Shown: positions 25,455 through 34,770 of the stretch, one piece after another
Layout of the letters: each line of letters starts with the position of its first letter
Position numbering within the stretch: the first letter of the stretch is position 1
Source of the DNA: G963692885 sp964658655
GTDB taxonomy: Bacteria; Acidobacteriota; Terriglobia; Terriglobales; Acidobacteriaceae
Assembly: GCA_964658655.1 (NCBI GenBank)
Contig: CAZZZL010000002.1
Coordinates: 1-64,000 of the forward strand
Direction of reading: 5' to 3'
DNA length: 64,000 bases
Notes under the pieces: generated by a model
Told to the model about the DNA's origin: nothing
Databases searched by the model: none
Seen by the model: only the letters and a program-made list of their open reading frames with translations
Made by a program: the position numbers and the translations under genes

Positions 25455-25673
25455 ATGGCCAAAGAAATTATGTGGGCGGACGCAGAAGAAATCGGCATTC
25501 AGCTCCAGGAAAAATACCCCAGCCTTGACCCTCTCAAGGTCCGCTTCACCGAGCTTCACAAATACGTAACAGAGTTGGATAGCTTTGCGGACGACCCGGC
25601 GAAATCCAACGAAGGCAAGCTCGAAGCCATCCAGATGGCGTGGTATGAAGAGTTCCAGGACGCTGCGAAATAG
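25455..25673 (+). CDS. iscX: IscX (YfhJ)
   Basis: 72 aa, beginning MAKEIMWADAEEIGIQLQEK. Acidic helical protein with the family's W-x-D-x-x-E-I-x-x-x-L start and DPLKVRFTELHKYVTEL core; SD TAGGAG. IscX binds IscS and tunes its activity, probably also iron. It closes the operon in the same order as in gamma-proteobacteria. Confidence 0.95.
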   Translation: MAKEIMWADAEEIGIQLQEKYPSLDPLKVRFTELHKYVTELDSFADDPAKSNEGKLEAIQMAWYEEFQDAAK

Positions 25674-25721
25674 TTATTGTGCCAGGAATCAATACATTCG
25701 TGCCAAACGTGTCCATTCTGC

Positions 25722-27488
25722 ATGGAGGCACTCGGATTGAGTGGCTACGGAAATTACAATCGTGAACCAGTCATCCATATCAACAGCACGCCTGCAGAGT
25801 GCCTGGTGGGCTGGACGGAGATGTTCGCGGAGCTTCATAGCCGAATACCTGCGAAGCGCAAATTTCTAGTTGCATTCGAGTGCTATCCCGGCATCTCGCT
25901 TAAAAAGCTAACAGCGGAATTGAACCGTTCCTTTCCCGGGGCGCAAATCCTCAATGTCGAAGAGGCTTACCGTCCCGCTTCAGAGTTGCAGGCAGCGCTG
26001 GCGCCTGTCCTGACCGACGACCCTGTCTTTGGCTTTATGCAGCCATGGCCCATTGCGAATTATTTTCATCCCGACCGGCTGGAAGCATTCCAACTCGTCG
26101 TTCGCGATCACCGCTTGCTCACTGTCCTGATCGGCGCGGGTACCACGCGTGTCGCCGCCGCACCCGATTTGCTGATCCATGCGAGCGTGACCCGCTGGGA
26201 ATTGCAGCGACGCCAGCGCGCAGGAATCATCGGCAATCTCGGCATGGACAACATTGGTGCCACACCCTCAATGCTCTACAAGAACGCGTTCTTCGTTGAG
26301 TGGAGAACCGCCGACCGGATCCGGCACAACGTCTTCAACGAAGTTGATTATTTCGTCGATCTCGATGACGAAGACGCGCCGTGTATGGTGTCCGGCGACA
26401 CGCTTCGCCACGCAATTCATGACGTAGCCCATCAACCTTTTCGCGTCGTTCCATTCTTTGATCCGGGCCCATGGGGTGGGCAGTGGATGAAGGAAACTTT
26501 CGCCCTGCCAGACGGACCGCCCAACTACGCATGGTGTTTCGATTGCGTGCCGGAAGAGAACAGCATGACTCTCGTCTTCGGTTCGCGGCACTTCAAAATT
26601 CCCGCGATCATCGCGGTGCATGAGCAGCCGCAGGCACTGCTGGGCGATGCAATCTACCATCGCTTCGGCGCTGAATTTCCCATCCGTTTCGATTTACTGG
26701 ACACCATCGGCGGAGGCAACCTTTCCCTGCAGGTGCATCCACTCACAAGCTATATTCGCGAACATTTCGGCATGGCCTACACGCAGGACGAGAGCTATTA
26801 CATCCTCGATCAACGTGAAGGTTCCGAGCTGTACCTCGGCCTTCGTACAGGTGTCATTCCGGAAAATATGCAGGCCGATCTGGTATCAGCGCAAGCGGGC
26901 CAAGAGTCCTTCACGGCAAACGCGTATGTGAACGTTTGGCCCACGCGCAGGCACGATCACTTCTCTATACCTGCCGGAACCATTCACTGTTCGGGCAGCG
27001 ACAATCTGGTGCTTGAAATCAGCGCGACGCCGTACATTTTCACTTTCAAGCTCTGGGACTGGGGCCGCCTGGGGCTCGACGGCAAACCGCGCCCCATTCA
27101 CCTGGAACATGGCCTGGCGAACCTGCAGTGGGCTCGTGACACGGCCTGGGTCAAACGCGAACTGTTGAACCAGGTCGAGCCGATTGCAGAGGGCGAAGGC
27201 TGGCGTGAAGAGCGCACAGGTCTTCATCGTTCGGAATTTCTCGAGACACGTCGTACCTGGTTCACCGTTCCAACACATCACGACACGCGCGGCAATCTTC
27301 ACGTGCTGAACCTGGTGCAGGGCAAAGCTCTTATTGTCGAGAGCCCCGTCAATGCATTCCCGCCAATGGAAATTCACTATGCCGAAACATTCATCGTCCC
27401 GGCGGCAGTCGGTTTTTACACGCTTCGCCCGCTCGCCGATGCAACGGAGCCACTGGCAGTCATCAAAGCCTATGTCCGTGGAAACTGA
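25722..27488 (+). CDS. Class I mannose-6-phosphate isomerase-like protein with N-terminal domain
   Basis: ~588 aa. The C-terminal ~330 residues are a phosphomannose-isomerase-type cupin: LLDTIGGGNLSLQVHPLTSY (zinc His region), ETYE-type residues replaced by DESYYILD, and IPAGTIHCSGSDNLVLEISA. The first ~250 residues are alpha/beta with VAFECYPGISLKKLTAELN, like a degenerate P-loop nucleotide kinase that lost GKS/T. ATG 25722 is a compromise: GGAGG 8 bases before TTG 25737 makes that start possible too. Likely interconverts mannose and fructose phosphates or acts on a related sugar. Next to the DUF5054 and PfkB genes. Confidence 0.75.
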   Translation: MEALGLSGYGNYNREPVIHINSTPAECLVGWTEMFAELHSRIPAKRKFLVAFECYPGISLKKLTAELNRSFPGAQILNVEEAYRPASELQAALAPVLTDDPVFGFMQPWPIANYFHPDRLEAFQLVVRDHRLLTVLIGAGTTRVAAAPDLLIHASVTRWELQRRQRAGIIGNLGMDNIGATPSMLYKNAFFVEWRTADRIRHNVFNEVDYFVDLDDEDAPCMVSGDTLRHAIHDVAHQPFRVVPFFDPGPWGGQWMKETFALPDGPPNYAWCFDCVPEENSMTLVFGSRHFKIPAIIAVHEQPQALLGDAIYHRFGAEFPIRFDLLDTIGGGNLSLQVHPLTSYIREHFGMAYTQDESYYILDQREGSELYLGLRTGVIPENMQADLVSAQAGQESFTANAYVNVWPTRRHDHFSIPAGTIHCSGSDNLVLEISATPYIFTFKLWDWGRLGLDGKPRPIHLEHGLANLQWARDTAWVKRELLNQVEPIAEGEGWREERTGLHRSEFLETRRTWFTVPTHHDTRGNLHVLNLVQGKALIVESPVNAFPPMEIHYAETFIVPAAVGFYTLRPLADATEPLAVIKAYVRGN

Positions 27489-27572
27489 GCGATCATCCAC
27501 AGCACGTCAGCTGCTGCGCGTGATTTAATTCTCGCTGCATCAGTAACAGCGCATCCGCGCCGTGGAGTTCGA

Positions 27573-29681
27573 ATGAAGCGCCGGGACTTTATTAAATCAG
27601 CGGCAATGTCAGTAATCGCAGTAGCGGCTGCCTCGCGCTCCGGCAAAACCGCCGCCGGCCAGTCCCTCGTGACGCCATCGGTCGATCCAGATGTGAAACG
27701 CGTTCTGATCGTTTGCAAGTGTCATCTCGACGTCGGCTTTACGGACACGCAGGCGAACGTGACGCAGAAGTATTTCAAGCAGTATTATCCCGAGGCGATG
27801 CGGACTGCTGCAAAGCTGCGCGCCACTGGCAGTGAGCAGTACGTTTGGACGACCACTGCATGGCTGCTCTACGAATATCTTGAACAGGCGAACAGCGATG
27901 AGCGCAGGCGCGCGGAACAGGCCATTGCTGCCGGCGATCTCGCATGGCATGCCCTGCCGTTCAGCTGGCAGACAGAGATGCTCGATCGCTCAATGATTGA
28001 AGGCTGTCTCGGCTTTTCTGAATCTCTCGATGGACGCTTCGGGCGCAAAACTATCGCGGGCAAAATGACGGACGTGCCTGGACATACGCGTGGCATCATT
28101 GCGCCGCTGGCCAGCCATGGCATACGCCTGCTCGACATCGGCGTGAATCCCGCCAGCACGCCGCCGGAGGTCCCCGATGTTTTTCTCTGGAAGGCTCCCG
28201 ATGGCGCAGCGCTCACTGTTGTCTATCACCGGCATGACTACGGCAGCACCATCAAGGTTCCCGGATCCGACCTCGCCTTATCAGTGAATGTACGCACAGA
28301 TAACTCGGGACCGCATACTCTCGAAGAGATTCACGCAATCTACGCCGATCTTCATCAGCGCTTTCCGAACGCGCAGCTCATCGCCGGCAGTCTAACCAAT
28401 GTCGCGACGGCGATGGAGCCCCTGCGCGCAGGCCTGCCCGTCGTGACCGAGGAGATTGGCGACACCTGGATCTACGGCGCGCCCAGTGACCCTCCCAAGA
28501 TCGCGCGCTATCGTGAAGTCGCACGCCTTCGCAAAGAATGGATTGCGAACAACCGGCTCGCGCTCGGTGGACCGATCGATCAGCGATTGCTGGCGGGGCT
28601 CGCGCTTGCACCCGAGCATACGTGGGGCACAGATACGAAGCGCTACATCGATCACGATCATTACTCGCCGAAGGAACTCGCCGAATTCATCAGCAAGCCC
28701 GGCTACCAGACCATGGAACATAGCTGGCAGGAGAAGCGGGATGATGTGAGCGAAAGTGTCGCGGCTCTTCCTGCAGACCTGCGCGCTGAAGCACAAATGC
28801 GTCTGCAAAGCCTTAACGTCACTGTACCTGACCATTCATTCATGCAGCCGTACGATGGAACAAAGACAATCGACACCGCGCATTTCGAGCTTATGCTTGA
28901 TCCTGCGACCGGCGCGATCTCGAGCCTTCTCAGTAAGCGATCACGTCGCAACTGGGCTTCGGCTGAGCATCCGCTCGCGCTGTTTACGTATCAGACATTG
29001 ACTCAAGATGACTACCATGCGTTTCTTGCCGCCTACGTGCGGAGCAGGGAATGGTGGGCTCCGCAGGATTTCGGCAAGCCCAACATCGAGCGCTTTCATC
29101 CTGAAGCGCGTGACTGGCATCCGAGGCTGGACAGCGTCTGGATTTCAGAGAGTGGCGACGGCCATCATATTCTGGCTAAGTTGTCGATTGATGACCCCGC
29201 AACTGCGGCGCGAGGACTCGTGACATGGCCTCGGTCGCTGTACCTGGAACTCTTCGCACCCAGCTCTGAAGCTGTTCTTCACATACAGCTCTACGCTATC
29301 GGGAAAGCCCCGAATCGCATGCCAGAAGCGATGTGGCTGACCTTCCATCCGAACACTCAGGCGCTGCCAGTCTGGACTTTCGAAAAAGTCGGCCATGACG
29401 TTGCCGCGACCGATGTGGTCCGCGGCGGTGGCCGGCAAATGCATGCCGTCACCGGTTACTTTGCCTGCATGGACGGAGAGCATCGGCTTCAGATTTCCAC
29501 GCTCGATGCGCCCGTGGTTGCGCTCGGCGTCCGTTCGCCGCTGAACTTCACCAATGACCTGCCGGACATGAAAAAAGGTGCGCACGTCAGCCTTTTCAAC
29601 AATGCCTGGGGCACGAACTACCCGCAGTGGGCCGGCGGCGACTGGCGCTATCGCTTCACCCTTACAGGCCTGGACAATTGA
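27573..29681 (+). CDS. Tat-exported DUF5054 protein (GH38-like alpha-mannosidase fold)
   Basis: 702 aa. A twin-arginine signal MKRRDFIKSAAMSVIAVAAA opens the protein, so it is exported folded. The mature part begins with a GH38-like N-domain: VCKCHLDVGFTDTQANV carries the His/Asp metal pair, WHALPFSWQTEML and MTDVPGHTRGI further on. I assign it to DUF5054 from these motifs. GH38-type enzymes cleave alpha-mannosides, which fits the adjacent mannose-phosphate-isomerase-like gene. Activity is not proven. SD GGAG precedes ATG 27573. Confidence 0.78.
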   Translation: MKRRDFIKSAAMSVIAVAAASRSGKTAAGQSLVTPSVDPDVKRVLIVCKCHLDVGFTDTQANVTQKYFKQYYPEAMRTAAKLRATGSEQYVWTTTAWLLYEYLEQANSDERRRAEQAIAAGDLAWHALPFSWQTEMLDRSMIEGCLGFSESLDGRFGRKTIAGKMTDVPGHTRGIIAPLASHGIRLLDIGVNPASTPPEVPDVFLWKAPDGAALTVVYHRHDYGSTIKVPGSDLALSVNVRTDNSGPHTLEEIHAIYADLHQRFPNAQLIAGSLTNVATAMEPLRAGLPVVTEEIGDTWIYGAPSDPPKIARYREVARLRKEWIANNRLALGGPIDQRLLAGLALAPEHTWGTDTKRYIDHDHYSPKELAEFISKPGYQTMEHSWQEKRDDVSESVAALPADLRAEAQMRLQSLNVTVPDHSFMQPYDGTKTIDTAHFELMLDPATGAISSLLSKRSRRNWASAEHPLALFTYQTLTQDDYHAFLAAYVRSREWWAPQDFGKPNIERFHPEARDWHPRLDSVWISESGDGHHILAKLSIDDPATAARGLVTWPRSLYLELFAPSSEAVLHIQLYAIGKAPNRMPEAMWLTFHPNTQALPVWTFEKVGHDVAATDVVRGGGRQMHAVTGYFACMDGEHRLQISTLDAPVVALGVRSPLNFTNDLPDMKKGAHVSLFNNAWGTNYPQWAGGDWRYRFTLTGLDN

Positions 29682-29768
29682 CACCTCCCGACCCCCTCGA
29701 AGAAAGCAAAACAAAGCATACGAAAGTGGTCGACCTTCGACTAGAATCCACCGAGGAGTGATCGACGC

Positions 29769-30767
29769 GTGGCGAAACCTGCTTCCCCGCATTCTGTTCC
29801 ATTCACATCTGAGAGCCGGAGCGGGCAGAAACGCTTCGCCATTGCCATTGCGGGCGAAATCAACCTGGACCTGATCCTCTATGGACTGCCCGCCAACATG
29901 CCCATGGAACGTGAGCTGCTCGCCACGGGATTCACGCCAACCCTCGGCAGTTCTTCAGCAATCCTGGCGCACAACATGGCAATCATGGGCGTGCCGGTTG
30001 CATTCACAACACGCGTTGGCGAGGATGATTTTGGAGAGGTTGCACTCGCGCGCCTCAGAGAAAGCGGCGCCGACCTCACGCACGTTCTTTATTCGCAACA
30101 GGGCACCGGCACAGGCGTCACTGTCCTTCTGCCGCATGGTCGTGAACGTCATATCCTCACGTATCCCGGCACCATGTCCGAGCTAAGCTGCGACGATCTC
30201 GACGTGGACTACCTTGCCTCCGCACGACACTTCCACCTGTCATCACTCTTTCTTCAGACTGGTTTGCAGGCCGGACTCCACGATCTTCTATCTGACCTGA
30301 AGGCCCGCGGTCTGACGATCTCTCTCGATACCAATGACGATCCGGCAGGCGAGTGGGGCGGCGTGCTCGATGAGATTCTTCCCCTGGTTGATATTCTTCT
30401 GCCGAATGAAGGCGAGGTCATGCGTATGACGAAGACCGCGTCACTCGAAGCCGCTCTCAAAAAAATGAGCGCGCATGTGCCGTTGATCGCCGTGAAATGT
30501 GGAGCACGCGGGGCCCTTATCCACGAAGGCGGGCGCACCACTTCAGTGCCGCCTCTGCTTGTCGACGCAGTCGATACCATCGGCGCCGGCGATAGCTTCA
30601 ACGCAGGCTTTCTTACGGCATACCTTGAAGGTCAATCACCTGCGGTCTGCGCGCAGGCCGGCAATGTGACAGGCGCCCTGTCGACGCTGCGTGCCGGCGG
30701 GACGGAAGCCTTTCGCGATGTTGAACTGCGCCTCCATTTCCTGCACGACCACTGGCCTGTAAAGTAA
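29769..30767 (+). CDS. PfkB-family carbohydrate kinase
   Basis: 332 aa from GTG 29769, 10 bases after GAGGAG. PfkB motifs: N-terminal INLDLILYG ... GSSSAILAHNMAIMG and C-terminal DTIGAGDSFNAGFLTAYL with the catalytic Asp. Ribokinase-fold kinases phosphorylate sugars or nucleosides with ATP. The absence of the exact GG in GGN for ribokinase leaves the substrate open; the operon position (after DUF5054, before a permease and near AgaS) suggests a fructose/tagatose-type or amino-sugar substrate. Confidence 0.88.
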   Translation: MAKPASPHSVPFTSESRSGQKRFAIAIAGEINLDLILYGLPANMPMERELLATGFTPTLGSSSAILAHNMAIMGVPVAFTTRVGEDDFGEVALARLRESGADLTHVLYSQQGTGTGVTVLLPHGRERHILTYPGTMSELSCDDLDVDYLASARHFHLSSLFLQTGLQAGLHDLLSDLKARGLTISLDTNDDPAGEWGGVLDEILPLVDILLPNEGEVMRMTKTASLEAALKKMSAHVPLIAVKCGARGALIHEGGRTTSVPPLLVDAVDTIGAGDSFNAGFLTAYLEGQSPAVCAQAGNVTGALSTLRAGGTEAFRDVELRLHFLHDHWPVK

Positions 30768-30795
30768 AGTACGGCAACCAAGTTTCGCCTAGGTG

Positions 30796-32169
30796 ATGAG
30801 TATCTCTACTCCTTCGCAACCATCCATTCATCAGGACCAGCAGCCGTCGCTCCGCCGCTCTCTCAAGCTATGGCACCTCATCGTGTATGGCATTGTCATT
30901 ATTCAGCCCACAGCGCCGATGGGCATTTACGGTGTCGTCAGTAATGTCGCGCGCGGCCACGTTGTCACGACCATCCTGATCGCGATGATTGCCATGCTGT
31001 TCACTGCGGTCAGCTACGGGAGGATGGCGCGTATTTATCCCAGCGCCGGTTCTGCGTACACCTATGTCGGTAAAGAGTTGAACCCCGTTGCCGGCTATGT
31101 CGTGGGCTGGTCCATGTTGATGGATTACCTGCTCAATCCCATCATCTGCGTCATCTGGTGCAGTGCGGCGGCAAGGAACGTTCTGCCCAGCATTCCTTAT
31201 GCAGCGTGGGCCGTTGCCTTTGTCATTTTGTTCACGCTGCTCAACCTGCGCGGCGTCAAAGCATCGGGTCGTGTGAATGCAATTCTCGCCATCGGGATGA
31301 GCCTTGTCGTCGTAGTCTTTCTTGCCTGCGCCGTGCGCTACCTGGCGCTTATCGCGAGGCCGGTCGGCGGCCAGTGGCTCACGCCGTTTTATGATCCGTC
31401 AACCTTTTCGCCGTCCAGCCTTTTCCGCGGAACATCCATCGCTGTGCTCACCTACATCGGGTTCGACGGTATCTCGACCATGTCGGAAGAGGTTGAAAAT
31501 CCGCGTCGCAATATTATGCTCGCCACAGTGTTCACCTGCCTCATTATCGGCATACTCTCGGCGCTCGAAGTCTATGTCGCGCAACTTGCGTGGCCCTATC
31601 GTGGAGCGTTTCCAGACGCACTCGTCGACACTGCCTATGTGCACGTGGCACGGCGCATTGGTGGATCATTTTTGTTCCAGCTGCTAAATGCAACATTGTT
31701 GATAGCAAATATGGGCTCGGGCATCGCTGCTCAGTTCGGTGCAGCGCGACTGCTCTACGGCATGGGTCGAAGCAACGCGCTTCCCCAGCGTTTCTTCGGC
31801 GCATTAAGCCAGAAGACTGCGATCCCTCGCAATAATGTCCTGTTAGTCGGCGCCGTGACCCTGGTCTGCGTCTTTCTTATGACCTATGCGCAGGGAGCCG
31901 AGTTGCTTAACTTCGGCGCCTTCATCGCTTTCATGGGAGTGAACGCGGCAGCACTTACCCACTATCGCTTTCGCTCGAAAGAGAAGGTCCTGCTGCCGCT
32001 CGGCATTCCGCTCGCTGGATTGGTCGTCAGTGCCTTCATCTGGCTCAACCTCGGCCGCAATGCACAGATCCTCGGCTTCTCATGGATCGCTGTTGGCCTG
32101 CTGCTGTACTGGTCCAGGCGCAGGAGTCGGCAGGCGAGTGAGCCGTCATTCGACGGACCTGCCAGCTGA
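30796..32169 (+). CDS. APC-family permease
   Basis: 457 aa with about 12 hydrophobic helices. The opening LKLWHLIVYGIVIIQPTAPM, the helix GRMARIYPSAGSAYTYVG and FDGISTMSEEVENPRRN are typical of the amino acid-polyamine-organocation family, near PuuP/YfnA. ATG 30796 was preferred over GTG 30793 directly before it. It lies 28 bases after the kinase gene, so it should be co-transcribed. APC members usually move amino acids or amines; in this locus an amino-sugar-derived or amine substrate is imaginable. Confidence 0.87.
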   Translation: MSISTPSQPSIHQDQQPSLRRSLKLWHLIVYGIVIIQPTAPMGIYGVVSNVARGHVVTTILIAMIAMLFTAVSYGRMARIYPSAGSAYTYVGKELNPVAGYVVGWSMLMDYLLNPIICVIWCSAAARNVLPSIPYAAWAVAFVILFTLLNLRGVKASGRVNAILAIGMSLVVVVFLACAVRYLALIARPVGGQWLTPFYDPSTFSPSSLFRGTSIAVLTYIGFDGISTMSEEVENPRRNIMLATVFTCLIIGILSALEVYVAQLAWPYRGAFPDALVDTAYVHVARRIGGSFLFQLLNATLLIANMGSGIAAQFGAARLLYGMGRSNALPQRFFGALSQKTAIPRNNVLLVGAVTLVCVFLMTYAQGAELLNFGAFIAFMGVNAAALTHYRFRSKEKVLLPLGIPLAGLVVSAFIWLNLGRNAQILGFSWIAVGLLLYWSRRRSRQASEPSFDGPAS

Positions 32170-32172
32170 TAG

Positions 32173-33369
32173 CTACTCGTAAATTTTGAAGTCACTCACC
32201 ACGCGGCTGATCACTCCGCCCGGGCTTGGAGTATCGGGCTTCAGACCGTGCGCCAGGGAGAAATACAAGCCCAGCAACTGGCCGAAAATGACATCAAGAG
32301 GAGGCCGATACAGGTCGGGTATGCCATCTTCCTCTTCAAGAAACTGGTCGCCGCATTCCGCCAGTGCTGTCGCAGTTCGAGCCCCTACAACGATAATCTT
32401 CGCCACGATACCCTTTGCTCTCACCTCCTGCAGCAGGTCCACCTCATACTGTTGCCGACGCTCATCGCTTGAAGCAAAGCAGACCAGCAGCGTCTCCGTA
32501 TCCATCGCGGCCATAGGGCCGTGGCGCAGCCCCAGCACGGACTCGGCCATCGTCTTCACGCCGCCGGCGGTCATCTCCAGCACCTTGAGCGCAGACTCTT
32601 TCGCGACACCCGTCAGCGCACCCGACCCAAGCAGGCACATGCGCTTGAATGGCACTCCTGACAACTCTTCAGCACACGCGGCAGCAATTGGCAGAAACCT
32701 TTCACCCGCTCTGGTGAGTGATTCAAAGATCTCGTCATACGAGCCGGGTGTCCATGCATGTGCCAGGCATTGCCCGAATACGACCATGTTGGAAAACGAA
32801 CTCGTCATCGCCAGGCCGCGATCATTCACGGCGTCATCGAGCACCACGACATACGCATCCTTCGCGCCTCGTGCTGTGTCGATCATCCGGCTGCGATCAC
32901 TGCACGTAACAATCAGGTGCTTCGCCTCCGGCACAGTTGCAAGCGCGCGCGCAAGCACCGCTACACCTTCAGGCGAATTGCCGGAACGCGCAAACGAAAT
33001 CATCAGGTAACGTCGTCCAGGCACCAGGTAGTCCGACATGTTTGTCAGCAGATCAGTGCTCGCGACCGCCTGCGTTTCACAGCCCCACTCGGTCCTCAGC
33101 AGCAGCGTCAGCACCTGGCCGATATAATCCGAGGTTCCCGCGCCCGTTAACAGGACAGTGGGACAATCTTCAATCGAAGACGTCACACCCGCAGCTTCCA
33201 GGAAGGCACAGAGCGCCTCACGCTGCTGGTCGAATATCCTTCGCGTTCCGATCCAGGTTGTCGGTTGCTGAGCAATTTCTCCCCCCGTAGCGGAGACACC
33301 CAGCGATTCCTTTTCCTGCGTAGACAAGTGCAGCAGTTCATTCCAGGTTTGCAAAAGAGGACGCCTCAA
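32173..33369 (-). CDS. SIS-domain sugar-phosphate isomerase/deaminase (AgaS-like)
   Basis: 398 aa. Two SIS domains: VLLTGAGTSDYIGQVL (~72-87) with SFARSGNSPEGV, and MCLLGSGALTGVAKESALKV, LEMTAGGVKTMAESVLGLRH GP. Closest known family is AgaS, a galactosamine-6-phosphate deaminase/isomerase of amino-sugar breakdown. It is convergent with the permease gene, only 3 bases apart, and faces away from the amidohydrolase, yet plainly fits the sugar locus. Confidence 0.85.
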   Translation of the reverse strand: MRRPLLQTWNELLHLSTQEKESLGVSATGGEIAQQPTTWIGTRRIFDQQREALCAFLEAAGVTSSIEDCPTVLLTGAGTSDYIGQVLTLLLRTEWGCETQAVASTDLLTNMSDYLVPGRRYLMISFARSGNSPEGVAVLARALATVPEAKHLIVTCSDRSRMIDTARGAKDAYVVVLDDAVNDRGLAMTSSFSNMVVFGQCLAHAWTPGSYDEIFESLTRAGERFLPIAAACAEELSGVPFKRMCLLGSGALTGVAKESALKVLEMTAGGVKTMAESVLGLRHGPMAAMDTETLLVCFASSDERRQQYEVDLLQEVRAKGIVAKIIVVGARTATALAECGDQFLEEEDGIPDLYRPPLDVIFGQLLGLYFSLAHGLKPDTPSPGGVISRVVSDFKIYE

Positions 33370-33556
33370 TAATTAGCCAGTCTCTTCACTTTAGAGTATC
33401 GGGGCAGCAAAAGAAACAAAAAATAACCATATGGAACTTGATCGCTTTTTTCGCAACTGCCCGTCCTCAACGCTCCAGCCTCTAGCCAGCTAACTAGAAG
33501 AAGCTGAATTTTTTATGTATTTCCAACTCTACTCACGACTTGACGCTGGTGACCAC

Positions 33557-33585
33557 TTGACGCTGCCAGTGCTTGGTTCTATCTT
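33557..33585 (+). promoter_or_regulatory. Sigma-70-type promoter for the amidohydrolase/hydrolase pair
   Basis: TTGACG (33557-33562), exact 17-base spacer, TATCTT (33580-33585). The -35 sits in one unit of a tandem ACTTGACGCTG repeat whose other unit is 17 bases upstream (TTGACG at 33540), perhaps an activator half-site pair. The rest of the 285-base gap after the AgaS-like gene is AT-rich and holds no gene I can see. Confidence 0.5.
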
Positions 33586-33654
33586 GCAGTGTGAGAAACG
33601 CAAGAGCAAGAAGCAAAACGAAACTCCCAGCACCCCAGCCACAAAGGATTCATT

Positions 33655-34722
33655 ATGCCGCCAGGTAGCGATTCCGGTTCGAAGGACAAGTTCGTCAACA
33701 TGGTTACGGCACGGGCCGAGGTCGATCTCCGGCTCAGTGACTTTGAGCCTGTTTCCTCGCTCACCAAGCCCGAGCATGAACCGCAGCGCCCGATCGTGGA
33801 CGCCATCGACGCCCACAACCATCTCGATTCCATGGAGCCTGCCCAGGTGCTGGGCATCATGGACCGCTGTGGTGTCGAACGCGTTATCAACATCACCATG
33901 AAGACGGGTGACGAGGCGCTGCAAAGTCTGCATCGCTATCACTCCGCGGACAAGGACCGCTTCGCCACCATTGCATGGATGAACTGGGACGGTGCCGACA
34001 CGCCTGCCTTCTGGAGCAGGTTGACGGACGAGTTTGAGCGAATGGTGGAACACGGGGCCTGCGGACTCAAGCTTTGGAAGGACCTCGGCCTGTCGGTTCG
34101 CGATGCGAAAGGAAAGTTGCTGCGCATTGACGATGAAAGACTCGCGCCGCTTTTCGAAAAGGCAGCCGAACTCCATGTTCCCGTCATGTTTCACACCTCT
34201 GATCCCGATGCATTCTTCCGACCCATCGATCGCTTCAATGAGCGGTACGAGGAGCTTGCTGCTCACCCCGATTGGGCTTTCCTGAATGCGGAGTTTTCCA
34301 AGGACGAGCTTTTGAAACAGCGGGACAGGGTCTTCGCCCGGCATCCCCGGACCAGCTTTATCTGCGCGCATGTCGCTGAGAGCAGCGAGAATCTCGGACG
34401 AGTCTCTGCGATGCTGGAGCAAAATTCCAATGTCTGCGTTGACATGAGCGCACGTGTCGCCGAGTTAGGCCGCCAGCCCTATCGTGCACGGGACTTTTTC
34501 CTCAACTTTCAGGACCGCATCCTGTTTGGCACCGACCTCCTGCCGGATGACCGTATGTACCGTTTGCACTACCGTTTCTTCGAAACGTTTGATGAATACT
34601 TCGACTATCCATCGCACGCATCCAGGCAGGGTCGATGGCAGATTTATGGCATTGGGTTACCGAAAGACGTCCTGGTCAAGCTTTATCGAACGAATGCGCA
34701 GCGTGTTTTCGGCTGGGATTAG
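33655..34722 (+). CDS. Amidohydrolase-family (TIM-barrel) protein
   Basis: 355 aa, cytoplasmic (no signal). DAIDAHNHLD carries the first metal His pair (HNH), HVPVMFHTSDPDAF another His, FICAHVAE a further one, and FGTDLLPDD the closing Asp, the amidohydrolase-2 layout. Members hydrolyse lactones, amides or decarboxylate ring acids. The substrate is not evident; in a sugar locus a lactonase-like role is possible. It is followed 48 bases later by the secreted hydrolase gene. ATG 33655 has AAAGGATTC upstream. Confidence 0.8.
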   Translation: MPPGSDSGSKDKFVNMVTARAEVDLRLSDFEPVSSLTKPEHEPQRPIVDAIDAHNHLDSMEPAQVLGIMDRCGVERVINITMKTGDEALQSLHRYHSADKDRFATIAWMNWDGADTPAFWSRLTDEFERMVEHGACGLKLWKDLGLSVRDAKGKLLRIDDERLAPLFEKAAELHVPVMFHTSDPDAFFRPIDRFNERYEELAAHPDWAFLNAEFSKDELLKQRDRVFARHPRTSFICAHVAESSENLGRVSAMLEQNSNVCVDMSARVAELGRQPYRARDFFLNFQDRILFGTDLLPDDRMYRLHYRFFETFDEYFDYPSHASRQGRWQIYGIGLPKDVLVKLYRTNAQRVFGWD

Positions 34723-34770
34723 TTCATACCCGCTAGGTCAAAAGATCTATATCTCTGCCCGGAGAGAATC

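Noticed and set aside
32186..33010. Long plus-strand frame opposite the AgaS-like gene
   Set aside because: Ser/Pro/Arg-rich shadow of a well-supported SIS protein.
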